Assembly: GCF_008974145.1 (NCBI RefSeq)
Contig: NZ_BJKP01000017.1
Span: forward strand, 1-64,000
Length of the DNA stretch: 64,000 nt
From: Microcystis aeruginosa NIES-4325
GTDB lineage: Bacteria > Cyanobacteriota > Cyanobacteriia > Cyanobacteriales > Microcystaceae
Reading direction: 5' to 3'
Part shown: piece by piece, positions 54,688 through 63,055 of the stretch
Layout: every line of letters starts with the position of its first letter
How positions within the stretch are numbered: the first letter of the stretch is position 1
The notes under the pieces: generated by a model
Database searches by the model: none
The model's input: only the letters and a program-made list of their open reading frames with translations
What the model was told of the DNA's origin: nothing
Program-made: the position numbers and the translations under genes

Positions 54688-55752
54688 TTACTGACTATAG
54701 GCTGCCACGGATACTTTCGCCGCCACCTGACGAGCGATCGCTATCAGGGCTTTAGCTGAGGCCGATTCTGGTTGCCCTAAAACTACTGGTACACCAGTAT
54801 CACCGCCCTCCCGGAGGGATATCTCCAGAGGCACACATCCCAGTAAAGGAATGCCCAATTCTTGCGAGGTTTTTTCCCCACCACCGGACCCAAATAGATC
54901 ATAGGAGCGATCGGGCTGATCGGGGGGGATAAAATAACTCATATTTTCCACGATACCCAAAACCCGCGCCCCTAGCTGTTGGAACATTTTTAAACCCCGG
55001 CGCGCATCAATTAAAGAAACCGTCTGGGGAGTGGTGACAATCACCGCACCCGCTAGGGGGACCGATTGAATTAAAGTTAATTGTGCATCCCCGGTACCGG
55101 GAGGCATATCGACGATTAAATAGTCTAAATCGCCCCAATTGACTTGATAGAGAAACTGACGGATAATGCCGTTTAACATCGGACCGCGCCAGATTACCGG
55201 TTGATCGGGGTTGATCAAAAAGCCCATGGAAACCATTTTGATGCCATGGTTAAAAGCGGGTTCCAATATCTCGCCATTTGCGCCCTGTACGGTCACTTGT
55301 GCGTCATTTAAGCCCAACATTGTTGGGGCGTTGGGGCCGTAGATGTCCGCGTCTAATAGCCCCACTTTTGCCCCTAAATGAGCCAAGGCGACGGCGATAT
55401 TGACAGCCACGGTACTTTTTCCCACACCGCCCTTACCACTGGAAACGGCGATAATATTTTTAACCCCCTCCACACCTTGGCGATCAGGTAAAGCTTTTTG
55501 TTGCGGGGTTTCGGCAGTTACTGCCACGGCGACACTTTCCACCCCGGGCAGCTGTTTAACGGCTTTTTGGCAGTCTTCCACGATAAATTCGCGTAAAGGA
55601 CAGGCAGGAGTGGTCAAAACTAGGGTAAAGCTAACTTTTCCGCCATCGATCGCCACATTGCGGATCATGTTCAATTCCACTAGGCTTTTTTGCAGTTCTG
55701 GATCTTGAACGGGACGTAATACTTCTAAAATCGATGCGGTATCAAGGGGCAT
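54688..55752 (-). CDS. mrp: Mrp/NBP35 family Fe-S cluster carrier ATPase
   Basis: 354 residues from the Met at 55752. An N-terminal DUF59 (MIP18-like) domain (ILEVLRPVQDPELQKSLVEL) is followed by a P-loop ATPase: deviant Walker A VSSGKGGVGKST, then DMPPGTGDAQLTL. The CxxC pair typical of NBP35 is not obvious, as in many bacterial Mrp proteins. It probably carries Fe-S clusters to apoproteins. Confidence 0.92.
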   Translation of the reverse strand: MPLDTASILEVLRPVQDPELQKSLVELNMIRNVAIDGGKVSFTLVLTTPACPLREFIVEDCQKAVKQLPGVESVAVAVTAETPQQKALPDRQGVEGVKNIIAVSSGKGGVGKSTVAVNIAVALAHLGAKVGLLDADIYGPNAPTMLGLNDAQVTVQGANGEILEPAFNHGIKMVSMGFLINPDQPVIWRGPMLNGIIRQFLYQVNWGDLDYLIVDMPPGTGDAQLTLIQSVPLAGAVIVTTPQTVSLIDARRGLKMFQQLGARVLGIVENMSYFIPPDQPDRSYDLFGSGGGEKTSQELGIPLLGCVPLEISLREGGDTGVPVVLGQPESASAKALIAIARQVAAKVSVAAYSQ

Positions 55753-55888
55753 GGTTTCAGTGTCTCTAATCAAGTATTGTTCTTATGGTTATTTATCTTA
55801 ACCTTGATGCCCGCACAGTTATCAGTGGGGAGTGGGGAGTTTTTTGCTGTGAACAGTGAACAGTAATCAGTGAACTGAAAACTCACAT

Positions 55889-55924
55889 CTGATAACTGAT
55901 AACTGATAACTGATAACTGATAAC
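55889..55924. repeat. CTGATAA heptamer tandem repeat, five units
   Basis: Five perfect CTGATAA units lie in the mrp-MOSC spacer, following GTGAACAGTGAACAGTAATCAG debris. Similar but shorter tracts occur at about 61240-61258, directly before the radical SAM gene, and at 53365-53380. Confidence 0.85.
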
Positions 55925-55934
55925 CCCCATTTCC

Positions 55935-56726
55935 CTAGATTACGGTAATAGGATCGCCGACTTTAATTGTACCTGTCTTTTCGGGGATGACATTTTCTCC
56001 GAACATGATGCCCCCGGGGAAACGGCGAAAAGTGCTTAAGGTTTTTAAAGGTTCCTGCTGGGGATTTCTCCTACCTGTTTCTTGATCAGTGGTGGTAATA
56101 ATACAGCGACTACAGGGTTTAACTAGAGCATAATTTATCTCTCCAATTGTGATCTTTTGCCAACTACTTTCGCTAAAAGCTCGATCGCTACTAATAACAA
56201 TATTAGTCCGAAAAAGATTCATCGGCACCGGTGTGACTAAACGCCGATTTAAGTCCTCTAAAGAAGCAGTATTAGTTAATAAAATTGGATAACCATCGGC
56301 AAAGCTGACGGGAGTATGATCGTTCCCCGCATAGCGAGGATTCGCAGGACGTGGATAATCGGGAGATTGTCGCACTAAACGACAAGGAATGTCGAGAATT
56401 TTCTCAAACCATTCGGCGATTTCATCTCCTTGATCCATGGCTATGGTTTGGGATTCCCAGATTTGAACCGCTCTTTTTTCTCCTGTGAAATTAGGCTGAA
56501 AAGTCAGGGAATCTTGAGATGTTTTCAGAGAAAATTTATCTCCTGTAATCGTGACAGAAACCCTGGCTAATTGCGGATATTCTCTTTGAGTGATAAATTT
56601 ACCCTTGCCATCCACTAACATCATTTCCCGATCCCAGAGTAAACCTTTAGGAGTCACTTCAGCTTGGGATAATTGAATACCTCGACAGGATTTAATCGGG
56701 TAGATATAGAGATCAGTAACCTGCAT
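55935..56726 (-). CDS. MOSC domain protein, YcbX-like
   Basis: 263 residues. An N-terminal MOSC-N barrel (VTDLYIYPIKSCRGIQLSQA) and a C-terminal MOSC domain with KPCSRCIITTTDQETG (conserved Cys) and GIMFGENVIPEKTGTIKVGD. Such proteins bind molybdenum cofactor and reduce N-hydroxylated compounds in relatives. Its start overlaps the upstream glycosyltransferase 3' end by 14 bp, so the two are cotranscribed. Confidence 0.88.
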   Translation of the reverse strand: MQVTDLYIYPIKSCRGIQLSQAEVTPKGLLWDREMMLVDGKGKFITQREYPQLARVSVTITGDKFSLKTSQDSLTFQPNFTGEKRAVQIWESQTIAMDQGDEIAEWFEKILDIPCRLVRQSPDYPRPANPRYAGNDHTPVSFADGYPILLTNTASLEDLNRRLVTPVPMNLFRTNIVISSDRAFSESSWQKITIGEINYALVKPCSRCIITTTDQETGRRNPQQEPLKTLSTFRRFPGGIMFGENVIPEKTGTIKVGDPITVI

Positions 56727-57990
56727 TTTCTTTCAGTAGTTCTACATATTTTTTAGCCACATCTTCCCACGTCCAGAGATTAATTTTATTGGGAATATCT
56801 TCGGGTAACAAGCGAGGAATTGGATTGAGGATAAATTGTTCTAAACAATTAGCTAAACTGTCCGCATCTCCCCTATGATAGAATTGCACTCTTTCGGGAC
56901 AATTATATAATTCTACCTGTTCTTGAAACACTTCTAAATCGGAAGCAATAACGGGAATACCTTGTAAAATGGCTTCCGCTATTGCTAATCCAAAACCTTC
57001 GTATTTTGAGGGAAATACCACACAGGAACAGGTTTGATAATAAAATTGCAAGGTTTCATAGTCTTGATAACCTAATCCCTTGATATGACTCTCGAAAATT
57101 TCTTTATTTTCCTGATAAAGTTGGGTACATTCTTTGAGATAGTCTTGGTATTCTTGGGTTTTGGACTGTTGAGACAATTGCAGATTTCCACTAACTAGAT
57201 TATCGGTTTCTTTACCGATAAAAACTATTTGAAATTTTAAACCTTTTTTCGCTAGTGTAATTGCTGCATTGAGCAAAGTTAAATGATCTTTGTAGATACC
57301 AAAAGAGGAGGGAAAATAAAAAGTAACTAGCTCGCTTTTGACTAAATCACTCTTGGGATGAGACTGATCGATAAATCCCGCTAAGGGTACAGCTTTTAAT
57401 TTACTGGCATAGGTAGCATTGGGAAAAACTTTTAAAACATCGTCTTTAGTTTTTTGAGAAATTGTGAAGAGTAGATCGGCCTTATCTAACCATTCTTTTA
57501 AGACTTCATTGTAGGTTTCTTGATAGGATTCTGAGTAAGTTAAGGGAGCAAATTGCCAAAAGACATCATAAATAATGCCACTTAAAGTAACGTTAACATC
57601 AGGAGGGAAAATCCGATTAGTTATCCCATACAAACAGTGATCAGCTTGGTAACGCTTGATAATCTGATTAATTCTTGCTTCGATGCGTAAAAGTTCAATT
57701 CTACGAGAGAAAAGACGATGAGTAGAAGTCAGTCTTATGGTTTTATAAAAATTCGCTAGAAGACCATAAAAATAGATTAATTTTGTCTCAAAACTCTGGG
57801 GGTAAAAATGAAAGTCTTCGTAGATAAGTTTATCGGAATCGGGCATTAAAGACTTAAAATATTCAATTTCCTTACGAGGGAGGACGATAATAATTTGTTC
57901 GACGTGTTCTAATAAGCTAGGTATTAAAGAGATAATGACTCTTTCTACTCCTCCTTTGCGATAAAACACGATCGGGATGACAATTTTCAT
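56713..57990 (-). CDS. Glycosyltransferase, GT4-like
   Basis: 425 residues. The C-terminal GT-B domain has YYQTCSCVVFPSKYEGFGLAIAEAI, the nucleotide-sugar-binding EX7E site, and a GIPVIASDLEVFQEQV strand. The N-terminal domain starts MKIVIPIVFYRKGGVERVI. It adds a sugar to a cell-surface glycan or lipid; donor and acceptor are unknown. It overlaps the MOSC gene. Confidence 0.85.
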   Translation of the reverse strand: MKIVIPIVFYRKGGVERVIISLIPSLLEHVEQIIIVLPRKEIEYFKSLMPDSDKLIYEDFHFYPQSFETKLIYFYGLLANFYKTIRLTSTHRLFSRRIELLRIEARINQIIKRYQADHCLYGITNRIFPPDVNVTLSGIIYDVFWQFAPLTYSESYQETYNEVLKEWLDKADLLFTISQKTKDDVLKVFPNATYASKLKAVPLAGFIDQSHPKSDLVKSELVTFYFPSSFGIYKDHLTLLNAAITLAKKGLKFQIVFIGKETDNLVSGNLQLSQQSKTQEYQDYLKECTQLYQENKEIFESHIKGLGYQDYETLQFYYQTCSCVVFPSKYEGFGLAIAEAILQGIPVIASDLEVFQEQVELYNCPERVQFYHRGDADSLANCLEQFILNPIPRLLPEDIPNKINLWTWEDVAKKYVELLKENAGY

Positions 57991-58155
57991 AGATTTCCTT
58001 GCAGATAGATGGCAATAAAAAGATTGATTTTTGACATGAACCCATTATATGATAGGCTCGAATTGTTCTATTGAGTCGAGAAATCGAGTTAAATTCAAGG
58101 AACTAAGACTCTGTCACCCATCGCCCCTATTTTCCCTCGATCTTGGAGAAAAAGA

Positions 58156-59316
58156 GTGTCACAAGCTACTCCATCCCTACAATCTAATCTCAAACAATGG
58201 CTGCGAGCCAGCGCACCTTCCCTATTTCAAATTAAACAACGTTTGAGCGCCCGTCGTTGGCCGAAAAAATCGATCGTTATTTACACAGAAAAATATCGTC
58301 CCATGCGTCCGGCGGAAATTTGGCAACGGGGGGCCAGTGGCACCCAGGCATCGGTGGCTTTTTTAGCGCAGGAATGGACGAAACGCGGCTATAAAGTGAC
58401 GATTTTTGGCAATTGTGAGGGCATGGAAGGGGAACAGGACGGTATTCGCTATGTTAATTATTACCAGATGAATTGGCAAGATCACTTTGAGACATTGGTG
58501 ATCTCTCGCCATCCCACCTATTGCCGCCCCGGTACCAAGGCAGAACGAATTTTTTTTGATTGGCAAGATATTAAAGTGCCGGCAGCCTCCTATACCCCCG
58601 AAATTTTGGCTAGATACGACAAAATTTTCTGTAAAAGCCAATATCAAAGGGATTTACTGGATTTATGTCCCGATCATCAATGTCCAATTGTTCCTAATGG
58701 TATCGATACTTCCCTTTTGGCTGTAAGTGAGACGGTGCCACAAAGTGAGTATCTTCCCTATCGTCTAGTCTATGCCTCTCGTTATTATCGGGGCCTAGAG
58801 TCGATGTTAAAGCATGGCTGGCCGATTATCAAGGCGGAAATTCCCGCAGCCGAGTTACATCTTTACTATGGTTTTACTAAACGGGATGAAATTGGCGATC
58901 GCAGGGAATGGCGCGATAATTTAATGGCTTTGATTAAAGCTAGTCCGGGGGTAGTTGATCGCGGAATGATGGGTTATCGTCAACTAATCGAGGAAAAAGC
59001 GCGCTCTGCTATTCATTACTACGGTTGCACCTATCGTGAGATCGATTGTATTTCCGTGCGCGAGTCGGCAGTGGTGGGTTGTCTGCCAGTGGTGACGGAT
59101 TTTGCTGTTTTTCGAGAAAAAGACTACTGTGTGAAAGTGCCGGGGGAAGTAACCGATCCGGCTACTCAGGAAGCTATAGGCTGGAAAATTGTCGAATTAC
59201 TGAAAAATCCCCAGCTTTTGTCCCAAGAGCGCAAAAGATGTCGTCAAATTGCCCTAAATGACACCTGGGAGCGATCGGCCGCCGCTTGGTTAGATGTGAT
59301 TGAAGCGGATTCTTAG
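58156..59316 (+). CDS. Glycosyltransferase family protein (GT-B like)
   Basis: 386 residues from a GTG at 58156. The first 45 residues are a basic non-catalytic extension; the GT-B-like part begins KKSIVIYTEKYRPMRPAEIW. PIVPNGIDTSLLAV and LVYASRYYRGLESML are the acceptor- and donor-side strands, and SVRESAVVGCLPVVTDFAVF is the EX7E-like motif. Divergent from the upstream glycosyltransferase. Substrates unknown. Confidence 0.82.
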   Translation: MSQATPSLQSNLKQWLRASAPSLFQIKQRLSARRWPKKSIVIYTEKYRPMRPAEIWQRGASGTQASVAFLAQEWTKRGYKVTIFGNCEGMEGEQDGIRYVNYYQMNWQDHFETLVISRHPTYCRPGTKAERIFFDWQDIKVPAASYTPEILARYDKIFCKSQYQRDLLDLCPDHQCPIVPNGIDTSLLAVSETVPQSEYLPYRLVYASRYYRGLESMLKHGWPIIKAEIPAAELHLYYGFTKRDEIGDRREWRDNLMALIKASPGVVDRGMMGYRQLIEEKARSAIHYYGCTYREIDCISVRESAVVGCLPVVTDFAVFREKDYCVKVPGEVTDPATQEAIGWKIVELLKNPQLLSQERKRCRQIALNDTWERSAAAWLDVIEADS

Positions 59317-60629
59317 GCAAGCATTTCTTCTAAAACCCTGGCTACCCTTAGGATTAAGTCTTCGCGATCGGGGGCGGCGATGATTTGTAAACCTAAAGGT
59401 AGCTGGGATGGACGTTTAATCGGCAAAGAAAGGGCAGGTAAACCAATCAAAGAAAAAGGTTGGGTGAATCTGCCTAAATTAGGTCTAATTAATAGCTCTT
59501 GCCCGTCAATAATCATTTTTTCTACTCCTAACGGCGGCGCAATACAGGGAATCGTCGGGGTGAGGATAATATCGACTTCGGCGAAAATCTCTCGCAAACG
59601 ATCGCGATACCAACGGCGAAAACGTTGAGCCTGTAAATACCAGCTAGAGGGAATTAATGCCCCTGCCAAGAAGCGATCCCGGGTTGCGGGGTCAAAATCC
59701 TCTAATCTGGTCTGTAAACGCGGTAAATGCCAATTTGCTCCCTCGGAAGCGGTAATTATATAGGCGGCTGCCCTGGCGCGGACGGTTTCGGGAATGGTGA
59801 TTTTTTTGGTCACTCCTAAACGTTCGGCGCTCGCTGTCACCGCCTCGAATACTTCCGGTTCGGCTCCCTGCTGAAAATAATCATCGGCAAGGGCTATTTT
59901 TACGCCCTCTAAGCCATTTAAAGGGACTTTAAGGTTATTCTTGGCAAAAAGACCCCAAATAGCCGCCATATCCGCCACATTGTCGCTAAAAAATCCGGGA
60001 TGATCCAAACTACTAACGAACAAAAATAGGCCCTGACGGGATACGCGCCCAAAGGTGGGTTTTAGCCCCACCACGCCACAGCAAGCGGCGGGAACCCTCA
60101 CCGAACCATTAGTATCGGAACCGAGGGCGAGAGGCACTAAATTAGCGGCAACGGCAGCGGCGGAACCGCCGGAGGATCCCCCCGATACGCGACTAGGATC
60201 GAGGGGGTTGGGAGTGGCTCCATAATGGGCATTTTCGGTGACAAAACCGTAGGCGTACTCATCCATATTGGTCGCCCCCACCAAAACTGCCCCAGCTGCT
60301 TCTAGGGTTTGAATAGCGATCGCATCTTGTCCGGCGGCAGGGTGATCTCGATTGATTTTGGAACCGGCAAGGGTGACAATACCCTTGATATCAAAGAGAT
60401 TTTTGACGGCGAAGGGGACTCCTGCTAAGACACCGACGGGTTCCCCATTAGCGATCGCTTGATCAATTTTTTGGGCTTGAGCGAGCGCCCTAGGCTGTAA
60501 AATGTCGGTAAAGCAATTTAAATGGCGATTTTTCGCTTCTATCTCCGCCAAAGTCTGGCTAATAACTTCTAAGGCGCTAGTTTGACGATTTTGGATCGAT
60601 CGAGCTAAATTGCACACAGAAATAGTCAT
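59313..60629 (-). CDS. atzE: Amidase-signature hydrolase, AtzE type
   Basis: 438 residues. The amidase Ser-cisSer-Lys triad is visible: Lys76 in GVPFAVKNLFD, Ser152 in GGSSGGSAAAV and Ser176 in GSDTNGSVRVP. The protein is close to AtzE (1-carboxybiuret hydrolase) and GatA. It overlaps its small partner by 4 bp (ATGA), matching the AtzG-AtzE pair, in which AtzG resembles GatC. It may hydrolyse a ureide or amide in nitrogen scavenging. The symbol is by analogy. Confidence 0.78.
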   Translation of the reverse strand: MTISVCNLARSIQNRQTSALEVISQTLAEIEAKNRHLNCFTDILQPRALAQAQKIDQAIANGEPVGVLAGVPFAVKNLFDIKGIVTLAGSKINRDHPAAGQDAIAIQTLEAAGAVLVGATNMDEYAYGFVTENAHYGATPNPLDPSRVSGGSSGGSAAAVAANLVPLALGSDTNGSVRVPAACCGVVGLKPTFGRVSRQGLFLFVSSLDHPGFFSDNVADMAAIWGLFAKNNLKVPLNGLEGVKIALADDYFQQGAEPEVFEAVTASAERLGVTKKITIPETVRARAAAYIITASEGANWHLPRLQTRLEDFDPATRDRFLAGALIPSSWYLQAQRFRRWYRDRLREIFAEVDIILTPTIPCIAPPLGVEKMIIDGQELLIRPNLGRFTQPFSLIGLPALSLPIKRPSQLPLGLQIIAAPDREDLILRVARVLEEMLA

Positions 60630-60802
60630 GGTTCAAAGCTGAGGGCGCTTTCCCCGTCATCCTCTAAGGGAAATTCTGTCACTAAACTGGCGATTTCTTG
60701 CAAGCGTTGCCAGTTTTCAACCACAGAATTTAAATAGCGATCGGGAATGGTTAAATCTAGGATTTTCGCCATGATTATAACGTATTCTTCTGGATTATTC
60801 AT
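60626..60802 (-). CDS. atzG: AtzG-like small partner (DUF4089)
   Basis: 58 residues from the Met at 60802; upstream Met at 60874 would add a tail not expected of the family. MNNPEEYVIIMAKILDLTIP and VVENWQRLQEIASLVTEFPL are DUF4089/AtzG signatures. AtzG binds AtzE and is needed for its fold. It overlaps atzE by ATGA. Confidence 0.78.
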   Translation of the reverse strand: MNNPEEYVIIMAKILDLTIPDRYLNSVVENWQRLQEIASLVTEFPLEDDGESALSFEP

Positions 60803-61260
60803 AGATTTCGTTCTGGTTGGGGTTAAGGAGATCAAGATTTGCTTGAAAGCATCGCTCAGGAATAAAATCGACACCTGGTTAAGCTGTGAAAATTGCTAGG
60901 ATATAAGAGAAAATCTCCTGTAAATACAATAGCTATCCCTAGGGAGGAAGTATAACTTGAATTTGTTCTTGACCACCGACTCCCTAGGAGCATAACCTGA
61001 GATATGATCATAGAACTGTATATTGATACTAAATCCGGTTATTAAAAACTGATTATTTATTCCCCTTTGCCTTTTGCCTCTCCTCATAACTAGCCTGTAC
61101 TCAACGGATTTAGTATGAGATATTTTACCCTCCTTCACCTCCAGATTAAATTAAACTCATATATGACCAAAAACAAGAGGTAACAAGCTTACCCTTTCAA
61201 GAGAATGAAAATTCAAAGCTACCGACGACCGGCGGCAGTCACTGATAACTGATAACTGAA
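60803..61260. other. Repeat-rich spacer before the radical SAM gene
   Basis: 458 bp without a convincing gene. It holds a family E element (61026-61116), a CCCTAGGGAG/CTCCCTAGGAG pair near 60938-60993, a TTTGCCTTTTGCCTC tract, and CTGATAA units just before 61261. Confidence 0.5.
61026..61116. repeat. Short inverted-repeat element, family E
   Basis: ATACTAAATCCG (61026-61037) and its perfect complement CGGATTTAGTAT (61105-61116) bound a 91-bp segment. The interior carries the same TTGCC-type heptamers as families B and D. No target duplication is clear. Confidence 0.6.
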
Positions 61261-62862
61261 ATGACTATCTTACAAGACGAAAAACTTCTCTTTATTCCCG
61301 CAATACCCCACAGTGATGCCATTAGAACTATTTTTGCTTTTCCTAATCAGTATTCCGTGGGTATAACCAGTTTAGGTTATCAAATTGTTTGGGCAACTTT
61401 AGCCCTGCGATCAGATATACAAGTTAGTCGTTTATTTACGGATTTTCAAGAATCTTTACCCCGTTATCCCGAATTAGTTGGCTTTTCCTTTTCTTGGGAA
61501 TTAGACTATGTTAATATCCTCTCACTGTTAGAATCTTTAGAAATTCCTTGTCACAGTCATCAACGGCAAGATCAGCAGGCGATAATTTTTGGGGGTGGAC
61601 CAGTTTTAACCGCTAATCCCGAACCTTTTGCCGCTTTTTTTGATGTAATTTTATTGGGAGATGGTGAAAATTTAATTGCTGATTTTATTAATGCCTATCA
61701 AGAGGTGAGAAACGCTGATCGCCAGACAAAACTCCGTCATTTAGCCCAGGTTCCGGGGGTGTATGTTCCTAGTTTATATACCGTTAATTATGATAGTCCA
61801 GAAGGTGAAATTACGTCAATTCTACCCATAGATAATAATCTTCCTACCTTTGTTAGTAAACAAACCTATCGCAGTAATACCCTTTCAGCTTCTACGGTGG
61901 TAACAAAACAAGCGGCATGGGAGAATATTTATATGGTAGAGGTGGTGCGAAGTTGTCCAGAAATGTGCCGTTTTTGTTTAGCTAGTTATCTAACTTTACC
62001 CTTTCGTACCGCTAGTTTAGAATCCCTGATTCCCGCCATTGAAAAAGGGTTAAAAGTGACCGATCGCCTGGGTTTATTAGGGGCTTCTGTCAGCCAACAT
62101 CCCGAATTTGAAACCTTACTTGATTATCTTTTTCAACCACAATTTGAGGGAGTTAGACTCTCGATCGCTTCAGTTAGAACTAATACTGTCACGGAAAAAT
62201 TAGCCAGAATTTTATCCCTAAGAGACAGCAAATCAATTACTATTGCCGTAGAAAGTGGTTCCGATCGCCTACGGGAAATCATCAACAAAAAGTTAGCCAA
62301 TGATGAAATTATCCAAGCTGCCATTAATGCCAAAGCGGGCGGTTTAAAAGGGATAAAACTCTATGGTATGGTGGGAATACCGGGAGAAGAAACCGAAGAC
62401 ATAGCGGCGACTATGGAAATGTTAACAGCATTAAAAAAAGCCGCCTCTGGACTGCGAATTTCTTTCGGTTGCAGCACCTTTGTGCCTAAATCCCATACTC
62501 CTTTTCAGTGGTTTGGCGTTAATAAAATGGCCGAAAAAAGATTAAAATATCTAGAGAAACAATTGGGTAAACAGGGCATAGAATTTCGACCAGAGAGTTA
62601 TAATTGGTCAGTGATTCAAGCCCTATTATCTAGAGGAGATCGCCGCTTAACTTCCCTGTTAGAATTAACTCGTGGCTACGGTGATTCTTTAGGCAGTTAT
62701 AAACGGGCTTTTAAGGAACTAAAAGGACAAATTCCCCCTCTAGATTATTACGTCCATCAGCAATGGCGTTTAGAAAAGGTTTTACCCTGGAGTCATTTGC
62801 ACGGTCCTTTATCCTCGAATGTTTTAATAAAACATTTAGAAGATTCCCAAACAAAAAGGTAA
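61261..62862 (+). CDS. B12-binding-domain radical SAM protein
   Basis: 533 residues. The N-terminal half is a Rossmann-like cobalamin-binding domain (IIFGGGPVLTANPEPFAAF, ILLGDGENLIADFI), and the cluster motif VEVVRSCPEMCRFCLASY (CX3CX2C) starts the radical SAM TIM barrel. TIAVESGSDRLREIINKKL and FGCSTFVPKSHTPFQWFGV are SPASM-free family blocks. The substrate is unknown. A CTGATAACTGATAACTGA tract sits immediately before the ATG. Confidence 0.88.
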   Translation: MTILQDEKLLFIPAIPHSDAIRTIFAFPNQYSVGITSLGYQIVWATLALRSDIQVSRLFTDFQESLPRYPELVGFSFSWELDYVNILSLLESLEIPCHSHQRQDQQAIIFGGGPVLTANPEPFAAFFDVILLGDGENLIADFINAYQEVRNADRQTKLRHLAQVPGVYVPSLYTVNYDSPEGEITSILPIDNNLPTFVSKQTYRSNTLSASTVVTKQAAWENIYMVEVVRSCPEMCRFCLASYLTLPFRTASLESLIPAIEKGLKVTDRLGLLGASVSQHPEFETLLDYLFQPQFEGVRLSIASVRTNTVTEKLARILSLRDSKSITIAVESGSDRLREIINKKLANDEIIQAAINAKAGGLKGIKLYGMVGIPGEETEDIAATMEMLTALKKAASGLRISFGCSTFVPKSHTPFQWFGVNKMAEKRLKYLEKQLGKQGIEFRPESYNWSVIQALLSRGDRRLTSLLELTRGYGDSLGSYKRAFKELKGQIPPLDYYVHQQWRLEKVLPWSHLHGPLSSNVLIKHLEDSQTKR

Positions 62863-62870
62863 AGTATTGC

Positions 62871-62894
62871 TAATAAGCTAAGACGCATTTAAAC
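62871..62894. repeat. Family D left-end relic
   Basis: TAATAAGCTAAGACGCATTTAAA-like sequence repeats the left end of the element at 13753-13774. No right end was found, so this is a partial copy downstream of the radical SAM gene. Confidence 0.5.
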
Positions 62895-63055
62895 AATGTC
62901 TTGACTATCAGACCCCAAATGAGCTATTCTATCAAGGTAGATCGGATAGTGGTGCCATTCAAACTTGAATTAGCCCTATTAAAAACAAAAAAATGTTACT
63001 TTTATTAGCTATAAATCTCGATTAAACCATTAATTTAATCTTAGTTGATCAGCCC

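Noticed and set aside
58049-58246. 65-residue ORF before the glycosyltransferase
   Set aside because: Out of frame with the glycosyltransferase and overlapping its start; no conserved pattern.
60896-61138. 80-residue minus-strand ORF
   Set aside because: It overlaps the family E element and heptamer repeat tract, and shows no family pattern.
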